A DNA stretch of 60,396 nucleotides. Source: Planctomycetota bacterium. GTDB taxonomy: Bacteria > Planctomycetota > UBA1135 > GCA-002686595. Positions 1 to 9,818 of the stretch are shown piece after piece. Numbering within the stretch: position 1 is the first letter of the stretch; each line of letters begins with the position of its first letter. The stretch spans positions 1-60,396 of the forward strand of contig JAJDEW010000038.1 in assembly GCA_029259595.1 (NCBI GenBank), written 5' to 3'. The notes beneath the pieces were generated by a model. That model ran no database searches and was not told the origin of the DNA. It was given only the letters and a program-made list of their open reading frames with translations. The position numbers and the translations under genes are program-made.

Positions 1-235
1 AGCCGGGCGCGTCGGGCTCGTCACCTTCGTCGTGGACGGCCAGAGCTCCGCCGAGATCGTTCGCCGCCTCGAGGAGCGCCGGCTGGCCGTCCGTTTCGGC
101 CACTTCTACGCGCCGCGCGCGCTGAAGGCCCTCGGCCTCTCGACCGTCGACGGCGTCGTGCGCGTCAGCGTGGTCCACACGAGCTCCCCGGACGAGCTGG
201 CGCGGCTGGTCGAAGGTCTGTCCGAGCTGCTCTGA
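1..235 (+). CDS. Class V aminotransferase / cysteine desulfurase-like protein, C-terminal fragment
   Basis: Only the last 78 or so residues are in the window; the gene starts to the left. The reading frame is open from base 2 and ends in TGA at 233-235. The visible tail reads GRVGLVTFVVDG, then a SAEIVRRLEERRLAVRFGHFYA stretch split by normal residues, then RVSVVHTSSPDELARLVEGL. This is the small C-terminal domain of fold-type I PLP enzymes of the class V (SufS/NifS/isopenicillin-epimerase-like) group, where a 'RxSxxxYNTxxExxxL' segment closes the protein. The PLP lysine lies outside the window, so the reaction cannot be assigned. It runs toward the sulfatase-like gene on the other strand, with a 16-base gap. 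Confidence 0.75.
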   Translation, partial: AGRVGLVTFVVDGQSSAEIVRRLEERRLAVRFGHFYAPRALKALGLSTVDGVVRVSVVHTSSPDELARLVEGLSELL

Positions 236-251
236 GCCGCTCCGGTCTGTT

Positions 252-2168
252 TCAGTCGCTTTCGCTGAGGAGCTCGGCGCAGATGATCCGGCCTTCTTCG
301 ACGTCTTCGCGCACGACATCGATCCCGAGCAGGCCCGCGATGAACTGGGTCGCGTCCCAGGGGTGCTTGGTCGCGTCGAGCGCGGTCTCGTTCATGTGGT
401 TCTTGGCCGTGGGGTCAGCGCCTTCGTCGAGCAACAGGGCCAAGACGTCGACCCGGCCGAGGAAGGCGGCTCCGCTCAGCGGTGTCGAACCGTCGAGGTT
501 GCGCACGTCGACCTTGGAGCCGGCCGCGAGCAGGATCCGCGCCAGCTCGACGTTGCCCGTCATGGCCGACCAGGACAGGGGCGTCGCGCCGAAGGTCTCG
601 TCCTGCTGCTCGGCATGGGCTCCTTGCTCCAGACAGCGTCGAACCGCTACGAGGTCCTGGGCCTCGAGCGCCGCCCAGAGGTCCGGTTCTTCGTCTTCCT
701 CCCCGATGTAGCCGAGTGCGCGCAGCTGTTCGAGGACTTCCGGAGCCATCGTCATCCAATCGGCGGCGGACTCACCCTGGCGATGCTCGCCGATGTAGGC
801 CGCGACCTCATGCTCGAACTCCTTCACCCGGTCGGGGTGAAGGTCCGCGACGTTGTTCGCTTCCTCGGGATCGGATTCGAGGTCGTAGAGCTCGAAGCGT
901 GGCTTCTCGATCAGTTGCGAGCTCTCGCGATTCAGGATGAACTTCCAGCGCCCACGGAGCAGGCTCACCATGACCCCCGAGCCCTGCCCGATGCGGCGCA
1001 GGACGGGGTCCTCACGGTGTTCGGAGAAGACGGGCAAAGCGAGAGAGGTCTCGCCTTCGATCAACGGCAGCAGGCTGCGACCCTGAAGGCCCTCCGGTAC
1101 TCCGAGCCCGAGCAAGTCGCACAGCGTGGGGTAGATGTCGAGACTGCGGACGGGGGTCGCGATGCGCTTGCCCGCTGGTAGCAGGCCGGGTGCGTAGATC
1201 ATCAAGGGCACGCGCAACATCTCGTCGTAGAGGCTGTAGCCGTGGCTGGTTCCGCCGTGCTCGAAGAATTCCTCACCGTGGTCGGAAGTGAACACGAAGA
1301 CGAAGTCCTCACCCCAGCCGTCCTTTTGCAGTTTGTCCCACAGGTGTTGCAGCTGATCGTCGTTCGCCAGGACGTCGGCGTCGTAGAGGTTGCTGGCATG
1401 CTCGATGAAGGCGGCGGAATCGACGCCCGTGCGGTCGAAGTTGTCCTGGGTGACGTAGAGCCCCGGAATCGGCGGCCGACTCTCGAGCAGCTTCTTCCAG
1501 TTCGACCGGAAGTCGTCGTGCCGCTGCGGATCGGCGAAGCGCTTCAGGTAGTCCGGCTCGGGTTCGTACTCCTCGTGGGGGTCGACCGAGTGCAGGTAGA
1601 GCAGCTGCGGCCAGTGATCCGTCTTGTCCAGCCAGGCGAAGGCATGCTCGTTGAGCTTCCTGGCGGAACCGCTCGCGAAGCGGATGGGGTCGGCACGGTT
1701 GATCGAGGTCGACTCGACGAAGTGGTCGAAGCCCTGGGCGAAGCCGGACAGCGTGTCGCCCATGACGATGTTCGCGGAGAAGCCGGCGGTGAACCTCCCG
1801 CTCGCTTGAAGGACCTCCGGCCAGGTCACCAGCTCGGCGGGCAGTCTGTCCTCGACCCGGTAGACCCCGGTCGCCGACGGATACCGCGAGCTCAGCATCG
1901 AAGCCATCGAGGGCTTGGTCCAGGGCGCCTGGCTGTAGCAGGCTTCGAAAACGACCGAGCGTTCGGAGAGCCACTTCAGGAACGGCGTGGTCTGGCGCTT
2001 GTAGCCGCTGTAGCCCAGCCGGTCCTGACGGCACGTGTCCATCAAGTAGAAGAGAACGCTGCGCGGACGCGCTTGCGGTTCTTCCTCGGGATCCTCCGCC
2101 TGGATCGGGCGGAGCGCCGATCCCAAGGCCAGGGCGAGCAGCGTGAGCAGGGTCGTGTGTCGCTTCAT
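252..2168 (-). CDS. Secreted sulfatase-like hydrolase with C-terminal ankyrin repeats, Thr at the formylglycine position
   Basis: 638 aa from the ATG at 2168, chosen over an in-frame ATG at 2246 because it begins a good signal peptide (MKRHTTLLTLLALALG, cleavage near residue 24). Residues ~36-480 form an alkaline-phosphatase-superfamily sulfatase domain: metal-binding DTCRQDR (44-50) and TSDHG (294-298, with D296/H297). At the place of the Cys/Ser that becomes formylglycine (C-x-P-x-R) the sequence is T84-K-P-S-M (APWTKPS), so this is not a canonical formylglycine sulfatase. Thr is the nucleophile in phosphoethanolamine transferases of the same superfamily, so phospho- or sulfo-transfer or hydrolysis are all possible. 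Residues ~496-600 hold three ankyrin-type repeats (GATPLSWSAMTGNVELARILLAAG, broken here; GSTPLSGAAFLGRVDVLALLL). It follows the NRPS operon on the same strand after 278 bases. Substrate unknown. Confidence 0.85.
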   Translation of the reverse strand: MKRHTTLLTLLALALGSALRPIQAEDPEEEPQARPRSVLFYLMDTCRQDRLGYSGYKRQTTPFLKWLSERSVVFEACYSQAPWTKPSMASMLSSRYPSATGVYRVEDRLPAELVTWPEVLQASGRFTAGFSANIVMGDTLSGFAQGFDHFVESTSINRADPIRFASGSARKLNEHAFAWLDKTDHWPQLLYLHSVDPHEEYEPEPDYLKRFADPQRHDDFRSNWKKLLESRPPIPGLYVTQDNFDRTGVDSAAFIEHASNLYDADVLANDDQLQHLWDKLQKDGWGEDFVFVFTSDHGEEFFEHGGTSHGYSLYDEMLRVPLMIYAPGLLPAGKRIATPVRSLDIYPTLCDLLGLGVPEGLQGRSLLPLIEGETSLALPVFSEHREDPVLRRIGQGSGVMVSLLRGRWKFILNRESSQLIEKPRFELYDLESDPEEANNVADLHPDRVKEFEHEVAAYIGEHRQGESAADWMTMAPEVLEQLRALGYIGEEDEEPDLWAALEAQDLVAVRRCLEQGAHAEQQDETFGATPLSWSAMTGNVELARILLAAGSKVDVRNLDGSTPLSGAAFLGRVDVLALLLDEGADPTAKNHMNETALDATKHPWDATQFIAGLLGIDVVREDVEEGRIICAELLSESD

Positions 2169-2446
2169 GTCGATGCGTACCTCGGGGCGCGCTACATCGT
2201 CGCAGACCCCGGATTCAGGGACAAATCCAGAGACCTTGCAGGACATGGGGCGAACCTGGCCAGCTTGGCGGCGAACCTGGCGGTGTTCTCACCGGCGCAC
2301 GGACGGGCCCGGACCGACCCTTGCTTCAGGAACCGCCGGCACGTGCGCCTCAGGCGTTCCCCACTTGGGCCACCAGGGATCGAGCCCCGCGCCGGCAGGG
2401 GGGGTCGCGACGTCTCGATCCCCGTGCCAGGGCAGGCGTGAGCGCA
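2169..2446. other. Intergenic stretch between NRPS operon end and sulfatase-like gene
   Basis: 278 bases without a convincing gene. It must contain the end of the NRPS transcript and, unless transcription reads through, the promoter of the sulfatase-like gene. A CCCC...GGGG pairing near 2384-2405 could be a weak GC-rich terminator. A TGGCAC hexamer on the minus strand at 2429-2424 resembles a sigma-54 -24 box, but the -12 GC is missing. No tRNA or small ORF is supported. Confidence 0.4.
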
Positions 2447-5400
2447 TCAGCGCCGGGAGGAGACCTCGCGCCGCATCTTCTTGGCGAGCACGTAGACGTT
2501 CGGCGGGACCAAGATCGAGAGGTGGCCGCCCGGCACGGTGCGGACGGTGACCTTGCGATCCGTCACCTTCTCCCAGCCCATGCGGAAGCCGCGGCCCAGG
2601 AAGGGAGATTGGAAGCGCGAACGGAAGAGCGTGATGGGTCCGGGATAGCGCTTGGGCTGGTAGTTCAGGACCGCGCGGTAGTGGCGCTCCGCGATGCGAC
2701 GGTTGTTCTCGGGCCAGTTGGACATCTCGACGATGTCCGCGGCACGCAGACGGCCGCCTCCGGCCTGACCGGCGCGCGCGCCCGCGGGCCCGGGGGCCGC
2801 CGCGGGATGGGTGACGTTGGCGCCCCTGGCCCGGCGACGGAACAACTTGCGCTGGACGAAGCGCAGCTTCTGCCGCACTTCGCGCCGCAGTTGCCCGGGA
2901 TCCCTCAGGGCCTGCTGCACGATCGTGCCGGGTACGAAGGGCAAGCCGCGCAGGAAGGCGAAGATGCTCGCGAAGCGGTCGAACATCCGCTTCTTGCCCA
3001 AGTTGGGCAGGGTCGAGTCCAGGATGAAGAGCAGCGTCACCTCCTTGCCGGCGGCCTGGAGCTGCTGCGCGATCTCGTACGACACGACTCCGCCGAACGA
3101 GTGGCCACCGATGATGTAGGGGCCCTCGGGTTGCACCTCGAGCATCGCGTCGATGTAGGCCTTCGCGTAGTCCTCGATCTCGGCCGGGCGGCCGAGCTTC
3201 GTGTCGAGGTTGATGGCCTGCAGGCCGTAGAACGGCTGGTTCTCGCCCAGGGCCATCGCGAGCGGTCGCTGGTTCAGGACCGTGCCGCCCAACGAGCAGA
3301 CGCAGAAGACCGGCGCCTTCTCGCCTTTCGGCTGGATCTTGACGACGCAGTTGTTGTCGCTTCCGCCGACGCCGAGGTACAGCGCTTGGGCCTGGGCCGC
3401 GACCGTCGGAGCGTTGATCATCGACGAGAGCGGCAGCTCCTGCCCGAAGACGTCGCGGATCTCCCCCAGCAGCCGGACGGCGAGCAGCGAGTGCCCGCCC
3501 AGGTCGAAGAAGTCGTCGTTCACCCCGATGTCGGTGACGCGCAGCACGCGCTCCCAGACCTGCGCGAGGTGACGCTCCATCTCGTTGCGCGGCAGCGTCT
3601 TGCCGTCGACGACGGTGTCGAAGGCCGGCGCGGGCAGCTTGACGCGATCGACCTTGCCGTTGGCGCTCAGGGGCAGGGCCTCGAGAAAGGTGAAGGCGGA
3701 CGGGACCATGTAGTCCGGCAAGCGCGAGCGGATGTAGTCGATCAGCTCGGGGATCTCGGTCTCGCGCCCTTCCGTCCGCACGATGTAGGCGACCAGTCGC
3801 TTGCCCGCGGTTTCGTCGGTGTGGACGGTGACGACGCAGTTGCGCACGCCCGGATGCTCGGACAACAGCGTCTCGATCTCGCCCAGCTCGATACGGAAAC
3901 CGCGCACCTTGACCTGGAAGTCGTTGCGACCCAGGTACTCGATACGTCCGTCGGCCAGGTGTCGGACGATGTCGCCCGTGGCGTAGAGACGGCCCTCACC
4001 GAAGGGGTTCTGGACGAAGCGTTCCTGGTTCAAGTCGGCGCGGTTCAAGTAGCCGCGCGACAAGCCGGCGCCACCGGTGTAGAGCTGGCCGGAGACCCCG
4101 GGCGGCACCAGTCGCAAGTGCTCGTCGAGGACGTAGACGCTCGTGTGCGAGATCGGTGTCCCGATCGGGATCGTGTTCAGGCCCTCGTCGAAGAGCGTGC
4201 GAGGGATCCGGTAGCAGCAAGTGAACGTCGTGTTCTCGGTCGGGCCATAGCCGTTGATCAGCTGAACGTCGGGCAAGGCCGCGTAGGCCCGTTGGACGTG
4301 GGCGACCGACAGGGCCTCGCCGCCGGTCAAGAGCTCCTTCACGCCCAGGAGCGCCGTCGGTCGCTCGTCGATGACCGCGTTGAACAACGCGGCGGTCAGC
4401 CACATGGTCGTGACCTCGTTCTCGCGCACCGCGTCGGCGATCCCGTCGGAGGTGGGCACGGGCTCGGCATGGACGACCAGCTTGCCGCCGTGCAGGAGTG
4501 GGCCCCAGAGCTCGAGCGTCGAAGCGTCGAACGAGACCGGAGCCATCTGCAGGAAGGTCGTGTCCGGTCCGAAGTGGCAGAAGGTCTGGCCGAAGACCAG
4601 CCGCAGGATCGCGCGATGCGTGACCTCGACACCCTTCGGCTTGCCCGTCGAGCCCGACGTGTACATGACGTAGGCCAAACCGTCCGTCGTCGTCGCGAAC
4701 GGCGGATCCTCGTCGGAGGCCGCCTCGATCACGGGGCGGATGCCTTCGAGGAAGAGCGTTTCGGCCTGATGATTCGGGAGGTTCGCCGCCAGCGACTCGT
4801 GCGCCAAGAGGATCGGAGCGGCAGTGTCGCGCATCATGAACGCGAGTCGCTCCTTCGGATAGGCCGGGTCGAGGGGCACGTAGGCCCCGCCGGCCTTCAA
4901 GATCCCCAGGATGCAGACGACCGTTTCGAGCGAGCGCTCGAGGCAGAGCGCCACGCGCACGTCCGGACCGACGCCGCGCTCGGCCAAGAAGTGCGCGACA
5001 CGATTGGCACGGCGGTTCAGCTGGGAGTAGGTCAGGCTTTCGGAGCCGTAGCGGACGGCGACCTGGTCGGCGTGGGTCGTGGCAGCCGCCTGGAAGGTCT
5101 CCGCGACGGTCGACTGCTTCGGGTAGTCCGCGGACGGACCGTTCCAGGTCTCGAGCAGCCGACGCGTCTCCTTCGGGTCGAGCAAGTCCAGCTCGGAAAC
5201 GGGCCGCGACGGATCGCTCAGGGCGGCGCGCAGCAGGTTCTCGAAGTGAACCGACATGTTCCGGATCGACGACTCGTGGAAGAGATCGGTGTTGTACGTG
5301 AAGTCGACGACGATGTCCGCTCCGCCATCATCCACCGTGATGATCAGGTCGGTCTTCGCGCTCGAGGTCGAGATCTCGACCGGCGCGTCGAACGTGATCC

Positions 5401-8400
5401 CGTTCGCCTCGATCGGCTTGCCGGGCGTCCGATAGTTGTAGAGGACCTGGTAGATCGGCGTGTAGCTGATGTTGCGCTCCGGGGCGAGCTCCTCGACCAG
5501 ACTCTCGAAGGGCAAGTCCTGATGCTCGTAGGCCGACAGGGTCGTCTCACGTACGCGGCGTAGGAGCTCTTCGAAGGTCGGATCGTCCTCGAGATCCGAG
5601 CGCAGGCTGACGACGTTCAGGAAGAAGCCGAGCATCCGTTCGACCTCCTGGCGGCAGCGCCCTGCGACGGGCGACCCCACCACGAAGTCGTTCTTGCGCG
5701 AGTAGCGCTGCAGCAAGACCTCCGTGACCGCGAGCAAGGCCATGAAGATGGTCGAGCCGTTCTTCACGCAGACCTTGCGCAGGTCGTGCGCGGTTTCCTT
5801 GGAAAGCGTCTGGGCCAGGCTGGCTCCGGACCAGTTCTGGATCTCCGGGCGGGGCGCGTCGGTGGGCAGCTCGAGCAGAGGGGGTACCCCGTCCAGCTTG
5901 CCGCGCCAGTAGTCGACCTGTTCTTGCCACCGCTCGTCCTTCAGCCAGTCGCGCTGCCAGGCCGTGAAGTCGTGGTACTGGATTTCGAGGTCGGGCAGCG
6001 GGCTCTCTGCGCCACGCGCGAAGGCGTCGTAGAGGGTCGTCAGCTCCTCGATCAAGACCCCCATCGACCAGCCGTCCAGGATGATGTGGTGGACGTTGAT
6101 GACCAGCACCGCCTCTTGCGCAGAGAGGTGGATGAGCCGACAGCGAAAGAGCGGTCCGGTCTCGAGGTTGAAGGCGGCTTGAGCGGCTTGGGCCTCCACT
6201 TCGCGACGACGGGCCTCGCGCTCCGTGTCCGCAAGCTCGCTCAGGTCCTCGACCGCGAGCGGCGTGGGCTCGAAATCCAAGACGACGCTGAGCGGCCGAT
6301 CGCTACCCGTGCGGAAGACCGTCCGCAGCGCTTCGTGCCGGCGTACGGTCTCCTGGATGCTCCTCTCGAGCGCCCGGACATCGACTTCGCCGTGCAGACG
6401 CAGGGCGACTGGAACGTTGTAGAACGGGCTCTCGGGCGCCAGCTTCTGCAGGTACCACAGGCCCTGCTGGTTGAACGAGAGCGACGTCTCGCGCAGACCA
6501 CGTCGCACGATCGGCGGCGCCGCAGTCGACTTGCCGTCGGTACGGTCGTGCTCGATGATGCGTGCCAGCTCCTCGATGGTCTTGGCCTGGAAGAAGCTCT
6601 TGAGCGAGAGATCGATTCCCATCGACTGCCGGATCCGCGACAGCAGGACGGCCGCCATCAGGGAATGTCCGCCCAGATCGAAGAAGTCGTCGCGGATCCC
6701 GACGCGGGGGATTTCGAGCACGTCGACCCACTGGGCCGCCAGCATCTGCTCGATCGGCGTGCGCGGGGCGGAATAGCTCTCGTCGCGCGGATCGGTTTCG
6801 GGAGGCTTCGGCAGCGCGGCCCGGTCGACCTTGCCACCCGGGGACATCGGGAGCGCTTCGAGGGGGACGATGGCAGCCGGCATCATGTAGTCGGGGAGCG
6901 CATCGGCCAGGTACATGCGCAGTTCGTCCACGGAGAGCCGCACATCGGGGCGTTCCTCGACATAGGCCACCAGGCGCAGCTCGCCGGGCCGGTCCTCGCG
7001 CGCCAGCACGACGCCCTTCTGCAGCGCATCGAAGCGGCCCAGTACGGCTTCGATCTCGCCGAGCTCGATCCTGTGTCCACGGATCTTGACCTGGTCGTCG
7101 TCGCGGCCGAGGAACTCGAGCACACCCTCCTGCGTCCAGCGCACGAGGTCGCCGGTGCGGTAGAGGCGCGCGTCCGGGTCGTCGGAGAAGGGGTGAGGGA
7201 TGAAGCTTTCGGCCGAGAGATCCGGTCGACCGAGGTAGCCGGGTGAAAGGCCGGGGCCGCCGACGAACAGCTCGCCCGGCACGCCGATCGGGACCGGGCG
7301 CAGGCGTTGATCCAGCACGAAGGCGCACGTGTTGCCGATCGGCTTGCCGATCGGGACGGTCGTCAGCTCGGTCGGCAGCGGCGTCGGAACGACCCAGGAG
7401 GTCGAGATGACGCTGCACTCCGTCGGGCCATAGCAGTTCGTGAGGCGCAGTCCAGGCAACTCCCGCTGCTGGCGGCGTATGTGGCGCGCCGACATCGCTT
7501 CACCGCCGGTGGCGACCTGACGCACAGGCGTCAGGATCTCGGGCGCTTCGTCGATGATCGTGTTGAAGAGCGCGGTTGTCAGGAACAGCGAGTTGACGCG
7601 ATGCTCGCGGATGATCCGTCGCAGGAGTTCGATCGACGGAACGCGATCGGGATACGGGATAACGCAGCCGCCGAAGCAGAGCGCGGACCAGATGTCGAGG
7701 ATCGATGCGTCGAAGGAGAAGGGCGCCAGGTGGCAGATGCGGACGTCCGGACCCAGCACGAGCCAGTCATTGCCGAACATGAGTCGCAGCACGCCCCGAT
7801 GGGGGATCGGGACGCCCTTGGGGCGGCCGGTCGAGCCCGACGTGTAGATGACATAGGCGCTGGCGTCGGGATCCGGAGTGACGGCGGGCGATACGTCGGA
7901 GTGTTCGGCGATGCGCGCAGCGTGTGCATCGAGGTGGACCTTCTCGAGCTCGGTCGCGCCGAAGCGCTCGTCGAGGTGGGCGTGCGTGACAAGCAGCCGC
8001 GCACCGCTGTCGGCGAGCATGAAGTCGAGGCGTTCCTGCGGATAGTTCGGATCGAGTGGGACGTAAGCCGCACCGGTCTTCAAGATCCCGAGCAGAGCGA
8101 CGATCAGTTCGTTCGACCGCTCGGCGCAGATGGCGACGTGATCCCCAGGTCGGATCCCGAGTTCGACCAAATGGTGCGCCAGGCGGTTGGCCCGTTGCTC
8201 GAGCTTGCGGTAGGTGATCGTCTCCGACTTGGACTCGATGGCCGGCGCGTCAGGCGTGCGCCGTGCGCACTGGGCGACGATCGAGGGAATCGTCTCCGTG
8301 TCCGGATAGGCGACAGCCGTATCGTTCCACTCGACCAGCAGGTCGTGACGCTCCATCGCACCCAGGATGCGCAGCTCGTGAATGGAGCGATCGGGGTTCT

Positions 8401-9814
8401 CGACGATCGCCTTCAGGAGGACCTCGACGTGTCCCAAGAAGCGCCGCATCGTCGCCTCGTCGAACAGGTCGGTGTTGAACTCGAAGGCGGCGGTCAAGCC
8501 GTCGTCGTGCTCTTCCGTGTAGAAGGCCAGGTCGACCTTGGCCGTTCCTGAGTGGACGTCGTCCTCGCCGAGAACAGTGCTCCCGCGCAGACCGCTGAGC
8601 GGAAGCTCGCGCACCAGCTCACGCCGGTGGTCGTACATGACCTGGAAGATCGGCGTGCGCGACAGATCGCGCTCGGGCTGCACCATCTCGACGACGCGCT
8701 CGAACGGGACGTTCTTGTGGGCGAAGCCCTCGAGAGTGACCTCGCGAACCTTGCGAACCAGCTCGCGGAAGGAGGGGGAGCCCGACAGGTCGCTGCGCAG
8801 GACCAGCGTATTGACGAAGAACCCCGGCATGCGCTCGAGCTCGACGCGATTGCGCATCGCGGCCGGAACACCCACGAGGATGTCCTCCTGCCGCGTGTAG
8901 CGGTGGAGAAGCACCTTGAAGACGGCCAGGAAGACCATGAAGAGGCTCGCGTTCTCCGCCTTCGCGAGTGCGCGCAAGGGCTCGAGCAGGTGCGCCGGCA
9001 GGCGCTGGCTCATCCACGCCCCGGCGAAGGTCTGCTGGGAACGACGCGGTCGGCTCGTGGGCAGGTTCAGCGTGGGAAGCGAGCCGGAAAGGCGCTCCTT
9101 CCAGTACGCGAGTTCGGCCTGGACCTCGTCACCTTCGATCCAGCGCCCTTGCCAGGCTGCGTAGTCGCCGTGCTGGAAAGCGGGCGCGGGTAGCACGGCA
9201 TCCTCGCCCCGCAGGCGCGCGTCGTAGAAGGATCGGATCTCGTCGAACACGATCGCGACCGTCACCGCATCCGAGACGATGTGGTGCATGGACAGGAGCA
9301 TGAGGTGGTCCTCTTCTCCGAGCTTCCAGACCTTGGCTCGGAACAGAGGACCCGTGGACAGGTCGAAGGCGCGCCTGAACTCGTTGACAGCGCGCTCCTT
9401 CGCCTCGTCCCAGCGCGCATCCTCGGGCATGCCCCGCAGGTCTTCGATCAAGAGCGGTGCCGCGGGCGGCGGCCCGACGATCTGAACCGGGACTTCGGCA
9501 TCCGCGCGGAAGGTCGTTCGCAGGACCTCGTGACGCGCAAGGACTGCGCCGATCGCCCACGAGAGTGCGGCGAGGTCGAGTGGTCCTGTGAGGCGCACGG
9601 CCGCGGGGACGTTGTAGACCGGGACGTTGGTCAGGAACTGCTCGAGCAGCCACAGGCGTCGTTGACTGAACGAGAGCGGTGCGTGGCCGGAATCCTCGCG
9701 CTTTTCGATTCCCTGCGAGCCACCGCGGGACAGTCCTTCTTCGCGCAGGAGCTTCTCGAGAAGCGCCTTCTTGCTGGCGGACATGGCGGGGCGGCGGACG
9801 TGGGAGTCGGTCAT
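2447..9814 (-). CDS. Terminal nonribosomal peptide synthetase, C-A-T-C-A-T-TE
   Basis: 2455 aa, last gene of the NRPS operon, starting 4 bases after the sulfotransferase stop (alternative start at Met11). Domains: C1 ~45-480 (HHIVSDA 177-183, Gly of HHxxxDG changed to Ala but His and Asp kept); A1 ~495-1005 (YTSGSTGRPKG 657-667); carrier T1 with GGHS, Ser1051; C2 ~1110-1535 (HHIILDG 1242-1248); A2 ~1550-2065 (YTSGSTGKPKG); T2 with Ser2109; type I thioesterase ~2165-2455 with GGHSFGG (Ser2239), Asp2266 and His2431 as a plausible triad. Both C domains look LCL-like and there is no epimerase. By alignment to GrsA I read specificity residues DALLAGCVIK for A1 and DALLLGGTFK for A2; the GGTFK end recalls some Val-type codes, but I do not assign substrates. 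It should add the last two residues and release the peptide by hydrolysis or cyclisation. Confidence 0.95.
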   Translation of the reverse strand: MTDSHVRRPAMSASKKALLEKLLREEGLSRGGSQGIEKREDSGHAPLSFSQRRLWLLEQFLTNVPVYNVPAAVRLTGPLDLAALSWAIGAVLARHEVLRTTFRADAEVPVQIVGPPPAAPLLIEDLRGMPEDARWDEAKERAVNEFRRAFDLSTGPLFRAKVWKLGEEDHLMLLSMHHIVSDAVTVAIVFDEIRSFYDARLRGEDAVLPAPAFQHGDYAAWQGRWIEGDEVQAELAYWKERLSGSLPTLNLPTSRPRRSQQTFAGAWMSQRLPAHLLEPLRALAKAENASLFMVFLAVFKVLLHRYTRQEDILVGVPAAMRNRVELERMPGFFVNTLVLRSDLSGSPSFRELVRKVREVTLEGFAHKNVPFERVVEMVQPERDLSRTPIFQVMYDHRRELVRELPLSGLRGSTVLGEDDVHSGTAKVDLAFYTEEHDDGLTAAFEFNTDLFDEATMRRFLGHVEVLLKAIVENPDRSIHELRILGAMERHDLLVEWNDTAVAYPDTETIPSIVAQCARRTPDAPAIESKSETITYRKLEQRANRLAHHLVELGIRPGDHVAICAERSNELIVALLGILKTGAAYVPLDPNYPQERLDFMLADSGARLLVTHAHLDERFGATELEKVHLDAHAARIAEHSDVSPAVTPDPDASAYVIYTSGSTGRPKGVPIPHRGVLRLMFGNDWLVLGPDVRICHLAPFSFDASILDIWSALCFGGCVIPYPDRVPSIELLRRIIREHRVNSLFLTTALFNTIIDEAPEILTPVRQVATGGEAMSARHIRRQQRELPGLRLTNCYGPTECSVISTSWVVPTPLPTELTTVPIGKPIGNTCAFVLDQRLRPVPIGVPGELFVGGPGLSPGYLGRPDLSAESFIPHPFSDDPDARLYRTGDLVRWTQEGVLEFLGRDDDQVKIRGHRIELGEIEAVLGRFDALQKGVVLAREDRPGELRLVAYVEERPDVRLSVDELRMYLADALPDYMMPAAIVPLEALPMSPGGKVDRAALPKPPETDPRDESYSAPRTPIEQMLAAQWVDVLEIPRVGIRDDFFDLGGHSLMAAVLLSRIRQSMGIDLSLKSFFQAKTIEELARIIEHDRTDGKSTAAPPIVRRGLRETSLSFNQQGLWYLQKLAPESPFYNVPVALRLHGEVDVRALERSIQETVRRHEALRTVFRTGSDRPLSVVLDFEPTPLAVEDLSELADTEREARRREVEAQAAQAAFNLETGPLFRCRLIHLSAQEAVLVINVHHIILDGWSMGVLIEELTTLYDAFARGAESPLPDLEIQYHDFTAWQRDWLKDERWQEQVDYWRGKLDGVPPLLELPTDAPRPEIQNWSGASLAQTLSKETAHDLRKVCVKNGSTIFMALLAVTEVLLQRYSRKNDFVVGSPVAGRCRQEVERMLGFFLNVVSLRSDLEDDPTFEELLRRVRETTLSAYEHQDLPFESLVEELAPERNISYTPIYQVLYNYRTPGKPIEANGITFDAPVEISTSSAKTDLIITVDDGGADIVVDFTYNTDLFHESSIRNMSVHFENLLRAALSDPSRPVSELDLLDPKETRRLLETWNGPSADYPKQSTVAETFQAAATTHADQVAVRYGSESLTYSQLNRRANRVAHFLAERGVGPDVRVALCLERSLETVVCILGILKAGGAYVPLDPAYPKERLAFMMRDTAAPILLAHESLAANLPNHQAETLFLEGIRPVIEAASDEDPPFATTTDGLAYVMYTSGSTGKPKGVEVTHRAILRLVFGQTFCHFGPDTTFLQMAPVSFDASTLELWGPLLHGGKLVVHAEPVPTSDGIADAVRENEVTTMWLTAALFNAVIDERPTALLGVKELLTGGEALSVAHVQRAYAALPDVQLINGYGPTENTTFTCCYRIPRTLFDEGLNTIPIGTPISHTSVYVLDEHLRLVPPGVSGQLYTGGAGLSRGYLNRADLNQERFVQNPFGEGRLYATGDIVRHLADGRIEYLGRNDFQVKVRGFRIELGEIETLLSEHPGVRNCVVTVHTDETAGKRLVAYIVRTEGRETEIPELIDYIRSRLPDYMVPSAFTFLEALPLSANGKVDRVKLPAPAFDTVVDGKTLPRNEMERHLAQVWERVLRVTDIGVNDDFFDLGGHSLLAVRLLGEIRDVFGQELPLSSMINAPTVAAQAQALYLGVGGSDNNCVVKIQPKGEKAPVFCVCSLGGTVLNQRPLAMALGENQPFYGLQAINLDTKLGRPAEIEDYAKAYIDAMLEVQPEGPYIIGGHSFGGVVSYEIAQQLQAAGKEVTLLFILDSTLPNLGKKRMFDRFASIFAFLRGLPFVPGTIVQQALRDPGQLRREVRQKLRFVQRKLFRRRARGANVTHPAAAPGPAGARAGQAGGGRLRAADIVEMSNWPENNRRIAERHYRAVLNYQPKRYPGPITLFRSRFQSPFLGRGFRMGWEKVTDRKVTVRTVPGGHLSILVPPNVYVLAKKMRREVSSRR

Positions 9815-9818
9815 CGCG

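Noticed and set aside
2370..2405. Sequence near GGGATCGAGCCCC that looks a little like a tRNA T-arm.
   Set aside because: No matching acceptor, D or anticodon stems can be drawn around it, so it is not called a tRNA.
2410..2430. TGGCAC hexamer on the minus strand resembling a sigma-54 -24 box upstream of the sulfatase-like gene.
   Set aside because: The base pair 10 nt downstream is GA, not the required GC, so it does not meet the -24/-12 rule that the site at 27431-27448 does.
2321..5563. A 1080-codon plus-strand open frame antisense to the terminal NRPS gene, and similar long antisense frames throughout the NRPS region.
   Set aside because: Long antisense frames are expected in GC-rich coding DNA. 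It has no recognisable domain, and the minus strand carries an unmistakable multidomain NRPS.
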